A stretch of 64,000 nt of DNA, from positions 682,001-746,000 of the forward strand of contig BSBM01000320.1 of the NCBI GenBank assembly GCA_027924585.1. The letters run 5' to 3'. The notes beneath the pieces were generated by a model. That model had not been told where the DNA came from, did not search any database, and saw only the letters and a list, made by a program, of their open reading frames with translations. The position numbers and the translations under genes were made by a program. This DNA comes from Larix kaempferi. Its lineage: Eukaryota > Streptophyta > Pinopsida > Pinales > Pinaceae. Shown one piece after another: positions 31,626 to 42,000 of this stretch. Positions within the stretch are counted from its first letter, which is position 1; every line of letters starts with the position of its first letter.

Positions 31626-32570
31626 TAATATTTTAGTTGTTGCGTCGAGAGGCGCTTCCTACAGCGCAAAGTGGATGAGATGTGCCACGTTTGTCATGCT
31701 AACATGGCACATGTCGGCTCCAAAAACTAAATATATAAAAAAATTATAAAACCAAGAACATGTGCACTCCTAATTTAAATTGGTTAGATTAAAAATACAT
31801 TTATATAAATATACATCAAATTTCAATTTCAATTTCCATTCAAACAAAATTTTCTTTCTCACAAAATGCAAACAAAAAGATTATGTATTATGCAACGGAT
31901 GTTCTTTCTTTCTTACCAAAAATGCAAACATAAGCATAAAGGAAATGCAAGCACAAGCAAAAACATAAACAATGAACAAACCGGGTGAATAATAAGCTTT
32001 AATTTTAAAATCTAAAAGCCAAAGATTGAAAATATATGACAAAACAATAGAAAAGAAAAGACAAGATGTAACAAATCCTTAAAAACAATAAGAATGTAAC
32101 AAAGCATTCAACTGAAAACAATACAGGCCAGCTCAATTAAAACAGTAAAATTCATATTGAATTTCGGTTTGGACTTGAGAACGAAATGGTGAGGTCAAAT
32201 GGGAAAGAAGCTAACACAATGAAGGTTGAATAGAATGTTAAACTTGTTGAACAATTCCTTAGACAGTAACAAATCTTTCATGCAGGAGCCCTAGCATTAT
32301 GAAAAAAACAATTGAACTATTCCTAGAAGACAATAATAATGTAACAAATCAATAATTCCTTTAAAACAATAATAATGAACAAATCATTTGCGCGGAAAAT
32401 AATACAAGCCATAGCATAATTAAAAAAATACAAGACATCTTAGTAAAAAAAGTAAGATTCATCTTGAATTTGGGTTTGGACTGGAGAATCAAAAGATGAG
32501 GTCAATAGGAAAGAAATTAACACATTGAAGAAAAAAGTAAGATTCATATATTGACAACATAATCATTGCA
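31626..32570. repeat. AT-rich spacer with a ~300-bp imperfect tandem duplication
   Basis: The stretch near 32095-32225 resembles 32350-32525. Both carry TTGAATTT(C/G)GGTTTGGACT and then GATGAGGTCAA or GGTGAGGTCAA, followed by AAGAAATTAACACA-like sequence. No coding sequence is seen. Confidence 0.45.
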
Positions 32571-32788
32571 TTTTGATTACTTCATAATCAATAAATGAAT
32601 GCAAGTTTCGTCTACTTGAAGGATTTATGTGTTATTCTCTACTACTCTAACTTGAAATAGTTGGCATGTGAATGATTGTGATAGATTATGTATTGTTAAG
32701 TTAATAATAGAAAAATAAGTGAGATATTAGTTTTGTGATATTGTAAATTAATCAATAATTGAGTAAATTGCAAGTATTTTACTTCATA
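32571..32788. repeat. First unit of a diverged minisatellite, interrupted by the retrocopy
   Basis: ACTTCATAATCAATAAATGAATGCA at 32579 on (shown cut: ACTTCATAATCAATAAATGA) and GGATTTATGTGTTAT match the units at 34217-34490. The retrocopy at 32789-34215 therefore landed inside an existing array. Confidence 0.6.
32773..32788 (+). repeat. Left target-site duplication of the retrocopy
   Basis: AGTATTTTACTTCATA here is repeated exactly at 34215-34230. A direct repeat of about 16 bp is the size left by LINE-type target-primed insertion. Confidence 0.8.
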
Positions 32789-32817
32789 CCCCACTGTGGG
32801 TGCAGAAGGATGTGACT

Positions 32818-32877
32818 AGCCACATGCCTAGCCACGTGCCCGCCAATATGTCCAACCACATGCCCGCCCACTTGCCT
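32818..32877 (+). repeat. 12-bp tandem repeat, five units
   Basis: Five consecutive 12-mers of the form AGCCACATGCCT (one unit contains CACGTG, another is CCAATATGTCC-like) lie in the 5' part of the retrocopy. Confidence 0.65.
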
Positions 32878-33056
32878 GCCTACTCTGACCACGAGGCTAG
32901 GCACGTACCAGCCCAGCCCACCCAGGTGTCCCCTGCGGCCTCTTAATTTCCTCGGCAGAAGCCTCATCCAACTCTCATTCTCCTGCCAGCTGCTCAACCT
33001 CTCCTGCGTGCGCTCTGTCCCGTCTGGTTGCTCCCATCCGGCTCATTGTTCTGGCT

Positions 33057-33968
33057 ATGATAGCTCCCACGAAAATGGAAGAATGGGGCTGTACTTTCTC
33101 CCTCGTGGCAATGGAAGGCAACATTAGTTATGAGGTTTTGGTTCACCAGCACATTGCATTGCGACACAATTGCTCAGCAGATGCTCAACTCCTGGCAATT
33201 CAGCGTAAAGGATCCATGGGTACTTGGCTCTACAGTGTTCAGCTCTCTGGTGTTCGGCTCTCTGGTACTCGGCTCCCTGGTACACAACTCTCTCGGCTCT
33301 CTGGTGCTCGGCTCTCTCGACTCTCTGGTGCTCGACTCTCTCGGATCTCCGATGCTCTGCTCTCTTGGCTTGCTGGTGCTCAGCTCTCTCGGCTCTTCAA
33401 TGCTCGGCTCTCTCACCTCTCTGGTGCTCGACTCCCTCGGTTCTCTGGTCAGTTTGCAGTAGAAGCGAACATGCCGCCCACCAAAAGAGCTTACACCCGT
33501 CGCTCCGTGCAGCAGGCTAGCCCCTCCTCCGGTCCATCGATGCACCTCATGCGCGGGGTCGTCGGGAAGGCTCCCAGATTCAAAAAAGAAATCCCGCAGA
33601 AGGCGTAGGCAGAAATCCAGGATGTAGAGGATGATGCCATGGTTTCCCGTGGGTGTCTCACAGATGCGGAAATTCGAAGCGAATTTGAAGCCCTGGTTCC
33701 GTACCTGGGGAATACCAGGGGTCGAGCAACCCTGTACCAGAAAACTCTCGACTATCATTGGTCCCAGAAAACTGTGCTTCGCAAAGCACTTGCAGACATA
33801 GGCGAAGCCCAGACTGAAATTCTTCTCCAGTAGGATGAAATGGTCGATTTCTTGAAGCAAATTCTCTTCAATCAGCAGCAACTTGCTCGACACTTCGGGA
33901 TTACTCTCGCTAAAGAGCCTACTACCCAGCCTACCCAGGTTGGACAGACAAGCTATAGCAGTAATTAG
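33057..33968 (+). pseudogene. Unfamiliar ORF in the retrocopy, octapeptide repeat plus basic and coiled-coil-like parts
   Basis: One phase is open from ATG 33057 to TAG 33966 except for TAG at 33606 and 33831, giving 303 codons in all. Residues about 81-128 are six in-frame copies of an 8-residue repeat with consensus LSGARLSR. A second possible start, at 33471, opens a basic segment MPPTKRAYTRRS. After the first TAG comes an acidic, charged stretch (DAEIRSEFEALVPYLGN). After the second there is a helix-like FLKQILFNQQQLARHFG. All three plus-strand phases are open over the repeat, so translation of the repeat is uncertain; the part from 33471 on is the better coding candidate. No known family is recognised. 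Both internal TAGs could be decayed CAG codons, consistent with a dead retrocopy. Confidence 0.5.
33297..33440 (+). repeat. 24-bp tandem repeat, six units
   Basis: Six exact-length units start at 33297, 33321, 33345, 33369, 33393 and 33417, with consensus CTCTCTGGTGCTCGGCTCTC plus four more bases. They are preceded by three shorter 15-bp relatives (about 33242-33290). Because 24 is a multiple of three, the repeat is in frame. Confidence 0.88.
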
Positions 33969-34214
33969 CTCTGTCTGTTTGTCTCCTTTTCTATTTTTGT
34001 TTAGACTTTTTCTTTATGCTGCTTCAGAGCACTTTTGCTTGTTAGTCGGTCAGTTAAACTCTTCCTCTGTAAAGTCTGGTTTCCTCATGAGGATGACTTC
34101 TCTCAACTCTGTTTTGGGGTCTGTTTTCTCGGTTAAGAGAGGGCTCGATACTTCTCTCTTACTATTTATTTTTGTGAAGGCAATATAAGGATTTACTCTA
34201 GCTTACAAAAAAAA

Positions 34215-34230
34215 AGTATTTTACTTCATA
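34215..34230 (+). repeat. Right target-site duplication of the retrocopy
   Basis: AGTATTTTACTTCATA follows the A-run and is identical to 32773-32788. Confidence 0.8.
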
Positions 34231-34490
34231 ATTAATTAATTAATGCAAATTTTGTCTATTTGTAGGATTTATGTGTTATACTTTACAACATGAAATAGTT
34301 TGCACTTCTACCATTAAATTTGGGTAAATAACTATTTTACTTCATAATCAATGAATGAATGCAATTTTTGTCTATTTGTAGGATTTATGTGTTATCGTTT
34401 CCATTAAATTTGAGTAAATAACTATTTTATTTCATAATTAACTAATTAATGCAATTTTTGTCTACTTGTAGGATTTATGTGTTGGCATTT
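34217..34490. repeat. ~90-115-bp minisatellite, about 2.7 units
   Basis: Units start at about 34217, 34333 and 34423 with TATTTTACTTCATAAT and contain GTAGGATTTATGTGTTA. The unit left of the retrocopy (32571-32788) belongs to the same array. Confidence 0.7.
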
Positions 34491-35100
34491 ACGTTGATAG
34501 AGTCAGAGTTAAGATGGATATATGCTGGTATTAATAAACATATATATTAATATTTTGTCTGAATATACATAAAAAACATCTCCCCATATATAAATTGTCC
34601 TAAATCACTCAATATTGGTTATCTCTTTTTGAATATGCTAATATGTTTCTATTTTTATATTTATCAATAGTATTGGTTTCTTTTTTCAAATAATGGACCT
34701 ATTATATTTTTTATTCAAGATTGAAGCCAAAAACCAACAAGGGAAATAGTTCCAAGTTATTTCAAGGTTTTGGGTTGCTCCAAAGATCCTCAAAAACCTT
34801 GCGCATGGAAGAACCACGCCCTCAGAACTTTGACCTATAAAACTATGTTGAGCATCAAAATTTATGCTGAATTTCCTTCCCAAAACTTTGTCAAAAAATT
34901 ATGTCATTTTGCATTACTTTTATCCTACTCCAAATGTATATAGAATATTATAAATCAAAGAAAAACCAATATGGAACTTAAAATAATGCGTCACTTACAA
35001 GTAGCAACCAAGTCCAAATGTTAATACAAGGACCACTCTAAACAAGGAGCATGGTAGAACAAGAACTATATGTCCAAAATAAGACAAGAGCCAATACAAC
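34491..35100. other. AT-rich spacer, nothing recognised
   Basis: I see no gene, domain or repeat that I can support. Confidence 0.4.
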
Positions 35101-35159
35101 AAACTACTAACATGCATTTAACACTCCCTATACAAAAACAAACAAACTTACTAACTAGG

Positions 35160-36135
35160 GCACCTTCTAATAGAAGCAAGTTTGAACCCACTTTTGCAAC
35201 TTGCTATGGCCACTCACCATTCTAAAAAGGCAAGTGGAACACTCAAGAGCACATCATTTTTGGGCATGAATGTAAGTCATCCTTTCAAAGAGACAATTGA
35301 AACACTCAATTTCTAGGTATGTATGGAAATCATCAACCATTATTTCTCTTCCAACTTGTTTCTCATTATTTAGTAAAACCAACCCCTACCCTAGCAATCT
35401 ATAAAATTTAACTGACAATGATTTGTCAATCCACTTGAACATATATATACTAGCACTCCCACCACTCTGGCATTTCCTTGTATGTTGACAATTACTCGCT
35501 TAATAGGACTAGGGCATTGGGTGCCACTGTGCCACCATGGTTGCAAAAGCTGGATAATCATTTCTCTGCGTGAAACAAAATTCCTTCAAAGGTTTCATCT
35601 AACAATTGTGAGTTCCAACTCACTTCTGCAACATGGTTTGGCCACTCACCTTCTAAGAAGGCAAGTGGAACACAATAACTTGTTGTCTCGGCATATTGGA
35701 GGTCAACAATCAACATTTCCTCTCCAATTTGTTTTTCATTACTTAGTAGAACTAACCCCTACCCTTAATATTTGTAAAATTTGAACAACAATTTGGCAAC
35801 CCCAGTCGAATGTATACATGCTACCATTCCCACACCTCTAGGGCTTTCTTGTATGTTGACAATTACTCGACCAATAGTACTAGGCCATTGGGTGCCACCA
35901 TGGTTGCAGAAGGTGGCATCTAATTGTCCTTTTCATTTATGTGCCAACCATCCTTGTTATGACATTTCATCTAATAGTAGCGAGGTCCAACACGCTTCTA
36001 CAATTTGGTACGACCACTCACCCTCTAACTAACAAGTGTACTACATAAGAATCATCATTTCTGGGCATGTTGGAAGTCATCAACCACTATTTCCTCTCCA
36101 ATTTGTTTTTTATTAGTCCCTATTAGGAACTATAC
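35160..36135. repeat. ~371-430-bp tandem repeat, about 2.5 copies
   Basis: TATGTTGACAATTACTCG recurs at 35481 and 35852 (period 371). GGCCACTCACC or its variant recurs at about 35207, 35639 and 36009, each followed by a CTAANNNGCAAGTG-type block. A further single unit lies at 37185-37510. The DNA is non-coding. Confidence 0.8.
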
Positions 36136-36654
36136 TCTTAATTCGCAAGTCAAAATGCGTTGATTTTACTTTACTTCAATATCATGTTATAAAGTTTTAC
36201 AATGTTTTCAAAAAACAATTTATCAAAGTAATTTTCTTGAAATTTAGAAGTAAAATTTACTCATTCTATTTATTGATTGATCAAAAAGGTTATCAAATGG
36301 CACATAAATCCTTAAGAAAGTTGCTGAATTTTAAAAAACACAATAAAGTTAAAAACATTTCATATGGAATTTTGTACAAGAACCATGTGGCAACTTTATG
36401 TAATTGTCGACATTTATTTTTAGAAATATTATTATCACTTTTCATGTGATGTTTTGATTTTGATATGACCAATTAATTATATTTTAATGTTAATGTTTTA
36501 TGAAAAGAATTGCAATTTTCACCTAATTATTGACTTTTTGTTCTAAAAAAATATTATTATCACTTTTCATGTGATGTTTTGAATTTGATGACCAATGCAT
36601 CGTATTTTAATTTTAATGTTTTATCAATATCTATACTTTAACATATCTATATGT
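36136..36654. repeat. AT-rich spacer with a ~125-bp duplication
   Basis: ATATTATTATCACTTTTCAT followed by GTGATGTTTTGA occurs at about 36425 and again at about 36551, with related downstream sequence. No gene is seen. Confidence 0.55.
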
Positions 36655-36844
36655 AACATGAAACTTATTCTCCTTTACAATTATTTTGCAAACATGTATC
36701 AATTAGTTGTTGTTTTCTAGGTCTGTGAACTACATCGTCATCTCCATCTAACATGAAACTTATTCTCCTTTACAATTATTTTGCAAACATGTATCAATTA
36801 GCTGTTGTTTTCCAGGTCTGCAAACTACATTGTCATCTCCATCT
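36655..36844. repeat. 95-bp tandem duplication
   Basis: AACATGAAACTTATTCTCCT starts units at 36655 and 36750. The two copies differ at only a few positions, so the duplication is fairly recent. Confidence 0.85.
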
Positions 36845-37184
36845 CTTCCAACAACTTCCTCTCTACATTTATAATGTGATATTCCAATACCAACATTCTT
36901 ACTAAATTCTACAACCTGCATCACAGAAAAACATATTGACCAAAAAAATAAAAATAAATAATTAAACTCTTTTATAAAAAATAAAATAAATAAATAAACT
37001 CTTAAAAAAGAAAAGAAAAAGACACTCTTTTCTATAGAACATTATACGACCAACATAACTTTTAATGAATACATTCATCTCTCTACTTCATTCCCTTCCC
37101 ACATAACTTTTAATCTTTTAATGAATAATTCATTTCTCTACTTCATTCCCTTCCCACATAAGTGGAGACTTGGCTACTAACAGC
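36845..37184. other. AT-rich spacer, nothing recognised
   Basis: A-rich tracts lie near 36950-37020. A short repeat of CTCTACTTCATTCCCTTCCC occurs at about 37082 and 37138. No gene is seen. Confidence 0.4.
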
Positions 37185-37510
37185 TCTATTTCTTGTTTCT
37201 TAGACCAACCCCTACCCTCTAGCTATTTGAAAAATTTATTGTCACAATGATTTGTTAATCCAACCTATGCATAGTACCATTCTCATCCATCCGGTCTTTC
37301 CTTGTATATTGACAATTACTCGCGCAACACTGTACTACGGCATTGGGTGCCACCGTGGTTGAAAAAGGTGGCAGCTTATTATCATTTCTCTTTTGTGTGC
37401 GGCCTCCAACTCGCTTCTGCGACCTGATATGGCCAGTCACCTTCGAAGAAAGGACGTGGAACACACAAGAACTCATCACATTTGGGCATGATGTCGGGAT
37501 CATCACAAGA
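37185..37510. repeat. Dispersed unit of the 371-bp repeat
   Basis: It contains CTTGTATATTGACAATTACTCG (here at about 37299; core TTGACAATTACTCG) and the GGCATTGGGTGCCACC and GGCCAGTCACC blocks in the same order as at 35477-36020. Confidence 0.75.
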
Positions 37511-37544
37511 ACATTATCCACTTGCACAACACAGTGACACCCGG

Positions 37545-37796
37545 ACCAGAAGATTCGTCTTAACAAGTATCATTTCTTTAAGCAGAGTTTGGTAAAGGAA
37601 AATGTATACCCATACAAAAATGAACCAACTTCATCATAATGTCAACAAGGATACTATTCATTAAAATAGGACCAGAAGATTCGTCTTAACAAGTGTCATT
37701 TCTTTAAGCAGAGTTTAGTAAAGAAAAATGTATACCCATACAAAAATGAACCAACTTCATCATAATGTCAACAATGATATTATTCATTAAAATAGG
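37545..37796. repeat. 126-bp tandem duplication, two copies
   Basis: Units start at 37545 and 37671 with ACCAGAAGATTCGTCTTAAC and are nearly identical, differing at a handful of bases. Confidence 0.9.
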
Positions 37797-39097
37797 CATT
37801 CCATCACAATAATGGCATCGGTAAAACTAAGCTAGCATTATTAGAAAAGATGATATTAATTTTTCTTTCTTAATGAATATGCTACAGTCTGTTAAACCGG
37901 CACCTTGTAACATATAAAAAAAATTCTAAGCGGATCTTGTAATATACTAGAGAATCTCGAACTGCCTCTTTGTAGGCACACCTCAAGTACAAAATAAATG
38001 TTCCTACTGCTATGTCCTTGGAAAATAATAGGGAATGTCACCAGGTTGAATTTGTTAGCATACAAAGTAACATTGAATAAATGATAGAAACTATCGAAGA
38101 AAACAAGGAAATTTAATTAAATGTACAACAAGCTTTCTAGTATATCTCTATTAAAAACAGATATGTAGCACTTTTACAACTCTTTTTTTATGAAAAGAGA
38201 GTAACTATTAGTGAGATTTTGAAGTAAAAAAATGGCCTCCTAAGAGATGTACTAAAAATATATGAGATATATTAAAATATTATGAGTTAGGGGTTTTATG
38301 GAGTAGATATATATGACAAACCACCCCTACACTATTTTCTATGTACAATATAAATAACCATGGTTGAATTACTTTTCAAAATTCATTAAAAATAAAATTA
38401 ATAAAATAACTCTAATTGATGTGACTAGGATTCATTGTAAATTCCCAAAATATTATTGTCCTTTAGCATTTATTTGTCTTGAACTTGCAAATAAAATTAA
38501 ATAATAAAAAACATTTTTAAGAACTATTTTTTAATTTATGTTGACTTTTTATATTTAATACTTTTATCATCAATTTAATATAATGTGATTTAATTGAAAA
38601 TTTATTTACATGTAAAATGTTAATAATATTATTATAATCCACATTACATTATTATTATTACTATTTACTCATTAAATCTATATTGCTAAATTAATATCAA
38701 AATCATAATATTAATTTATATATATATGATTATAAATTAGTTTGGCATTATAATATTAAATAAAATGAAGTGAATATATAATTAAAAATTAAAAAATATA
38801 AAAATGACAAAAATATTTTTTTTTGGAAAAATGTGAAAGGAATATATATATATATATATATTAGTTTGTAATTATGATATTAAATAGAATGGAGTGAATA
38901 TATAATTTAAAATTAAAAACATGAAAATGACAATATATTATTAATTTTATAAAAAATGTGAAAGTACCTTGTTTATGAATAAATTATGATGACAATAATA
39001 TTATTTAATGAGAAAGTGTGAAAAGACATTCACTATGATTATTTTACTTGAAAATTACAATATTATTATTTTATGAAAAAATGTTAAAGGACTTTCA
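37797..39097. other. Very AT-rich region downstream of the host gene
   Basis: Simple AT repeats ((TA)n at about 38841-38862) and an imperfect ~140-bp duplication are visible: GTGAATATATAATT occurs near 38770 and 38895, and AATGTGAAAG near 38830 and 38955. The 3' UTR of the minus-strand gene should fall at the right end. No coding sequence is seen. Confidence 0.45.
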
Positions 39098-42000
39098 TTA
39101 TGAATACTTTCCAAGTGACCCAAATTCCATTGGTTCAGGGGCAAAACCCATATTATGATCATATGGATAAAGCATAACAGAAGGAACAGCAGGCCCACCA
39201 CGGTATCTCGGCAGTTCTTCACCATATAATCGTTTGGGTCTGCCGAAACGCTGAAAATTTCCCACTGGACGAGAATTGGGCTGCAAAGCTGAAACAGGAA
39301 CAATCCTATGCCCATAGCTTACAAAGTGGGTAAGCATACTCGGTAAGGGTCTTTCAGGGCCATCTCATGGGAAGTGTCCTTGGATAAAACACAGGGCCAT
39401 GTAAGTGTGGATTTTGACAAATGCGTCCATATTGCAGATTTTGCCAATGACTGTCAAAGTCACTGTGAAGAATATCAGACTTTGCCAATGACTCGTATTG
39501 ATGATCCACAAATAAGCCCTCTCCTGGTTCCACATTTGAGCTGGAGAAAATATCTGTCTGCTCTGAACATTCCACATGAGAATGCTCAGGTTGAAGATGC
39601 CATAAATCAGGACTAGGAGCATCAGGTCGCTGCCCATGCCCATGCCCATGCCAAGACCATGTATTCTCAAAAAACTTATCAAATTCTGAAATAATATTTC
39701 CGTCTGGGCATTCCAAGATGCCTGCTAGCTGCTGGGCTCCCAAACGAAATGCACCGAGTATCCTGAAGAAGTTCCCTGAAAAATAACAATATGCAATAAA
39801 GACCAATTTAAGGGACTACCTCTGAAAACCTCAATTATGGGAATTGACACATCAGCTCCATCACAATGTGGCTATCATATTGATTATGATTATCAGTGCA
39901 ATTAAATATTTTAATTTAACTATGCAATAATAAATCAAATTGAAGCATGGAAAGCTAGGCAAGCCGGAGGTCAGTATTAAAGGTAGCTTTCTCAGATCTT
40001 TAGTCACAAGCAATTAGAACACGTTCTAGCAAAATGAACATATATAGTGAATATCTAGGAATGTATTCCTCTGTTTCTAATGCCATATTGCTGAACAGCA
40101 TGTATGTTCCTTCCTCTTTTAATGAATAACAGTAATAGAAATATAATTCAGAACTGATCCAAGGCTGAAGAGAAATATATAACACCTACTGGTCAGCTTC
40201 AACTTTCGCTAGTTTCTGGCTTACAACTTCTGCTACTGTATGATTAGATGTGACCAGAAGTTACAACCTACACCAAGTTTAATAATTTATTGACCAAAAT
40301 ATACTATAGTTCTATGGGAAACTACCTATGCAAACTTCGTAATTCATTGACCAAACAAACACTGCAAAAATGAACGTATATAGTGAATATCTAGGAATGT
40401 ATTCCTCTGTTTCTAATGCCATATTGCTGAACAGCATGTATGTTCCTTCCTCTTTTAATGAAGAACAGTAATAGAAATATAATTAAGAACTGATCCAAGG
40501 CTGAAGAGAAATATATAACACCTGCTGGTCAGCTTCAACTTTCGCTAGTTTCTGGCTTACAACTGCTGCTACTGTATGATTAGCTGTGACCAGAAGTTAC
40601 AACCTACACCAAGTTTAATAATTTATTGACCAAAAAATACTATAGTTCTATGGGAAACTACATATGCAAACCTCATAATTTATTGACCACACAAACACTG
40701 CATGTCTACAGAAAACTACCTATCTAAACCAACAATAGCAAATATAGACTAATTTAAGGGAAACTGCTGGTCAGTTCAGTATCCCTAGTTTCTTGCTTAC
40801 AGCTGCTACCATTTGATTAGCTGTGACCAGAAGTTGGGTCAAGTTTTGAGAATTAATTGACCAAACAAAAACTAGTCCTACCTAGTCATCAGCATGTAAA
40901 GTGCCCACCCAACTTCTGATGTGTCAAAAGATCGACTACACAAAATAGTATGGGACTAACAATAAATGAAGGACAGCATTTTCATGCAGCTCAGCCCATA
41001 AAGAAAGGCATTGTGAGTGGCCACTGACTTTACCAAGCTCAATGGATAGATGTATGATGTACTCTCAGAAGACTCTAGAGTGAGAAGATTTATATGAGCA
41101 ACCAGGTGCATCTGATGCTTAATTTTGTCAAACCGGGCTCCCAATCATCCTAGGGTCAGACCAGATTCTAATCACAATCGACCAACTCAATTTATGATCC
41201 AGTTCACTAAAACAAAAATTAAATATTAGGATTTTAATTAAAATAATAAAATTTGAGGGTTTGAACCAGTCAAACCCAGTTCGTATACCCCAAGGGGTGA
41301 ACCAGTCAAACCAGCCAGTTCCGATTCCAGTCCAGCCAGTTCCGATTCCAGTCTAGCCAGTTCTTAAACACTGAGCACAATGCGTAGCTGTAATCTCAGA
41401 AGACTCTCAACTGAGAAAATTCGTATGAGCAACCAGGTGCATATGATGCTTACCTTTGCAGTACAGTATGTTGACTCTATTGATTGCTATGGCAAGATTT
41501 CAAGGGTGGATTTTCTTAAGTGCGACGGCTAAGCCAGAAAACTTCTTTCAACAGCAACATTAAAATACATAAAATTGCTCTGGTTCTAAAACAAGAACTG
41601 CAATGTTCTAATGGAAGGCTGTGTGCAGATCTGATGAAGTTAAATGCAGCAGTACAAGAAAAAGTAAGTCATTAGTCTATTATTTTTAGAAAATTAACCA
41701 TGAGTGGAGCATCATTGCAATACATGTATATGACATTTTTATAGACTTATTCCCATTTGAGCTTTCACAGGTGGTATTTCAGCACCGCTTGTACTAAAGA
41801 ATTTTCTTATTTGTGTGTTGTCTTGACAGTCCACATGTGGTATTTCAGCACCGCATGTCTTGTTTTTTCTCCACAGTACTTGCACATAGCTGCATTATCG
41901 GTCTATTTCTTGATCCATGTTTTTAGGGTTTAGACCTTCAATCTTACACAGGATAGATTTGATTTTATCATGTTTTCTCTAGGAGCAGCATTTTGCAAAT

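Larger units (their letters stand above)
32789..34214 (+). mobile_element. Retroposed copy of a polyadenylated RNA, 1.4 kb
   Basis: The segment is flanked by an exact ~16-bp direct repeat and ends with an A9 run (34207-34215, the last A shared with the repeat). It is clearly more GC-rich than its AT-rich surroundings. These are signs of LINE-mediated retroposition of an mRNA or similar transcript. The 5' part (32789-33056) has a 12-bp repeat. The middle contains a long frame (33057-33968, with two in-frame TAG). The 3' part (33969-34206) is T-rich and non-coding, like a 3' UTR, although no canonical AATAAA is placed near the A-run (CAATATAAGG at about 34181 is the nearest). The source gene is not identifiable here. 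It could be a host retrogene or a transcript of an element. Confidence 0.75.

Noticed and set aside
33174-33893. 239-codon minus-strand frame over the retrocopy
   Set aside because: It runs antisense to the A-tail orientation and owes its length to the stop-free 24-bp repeat.
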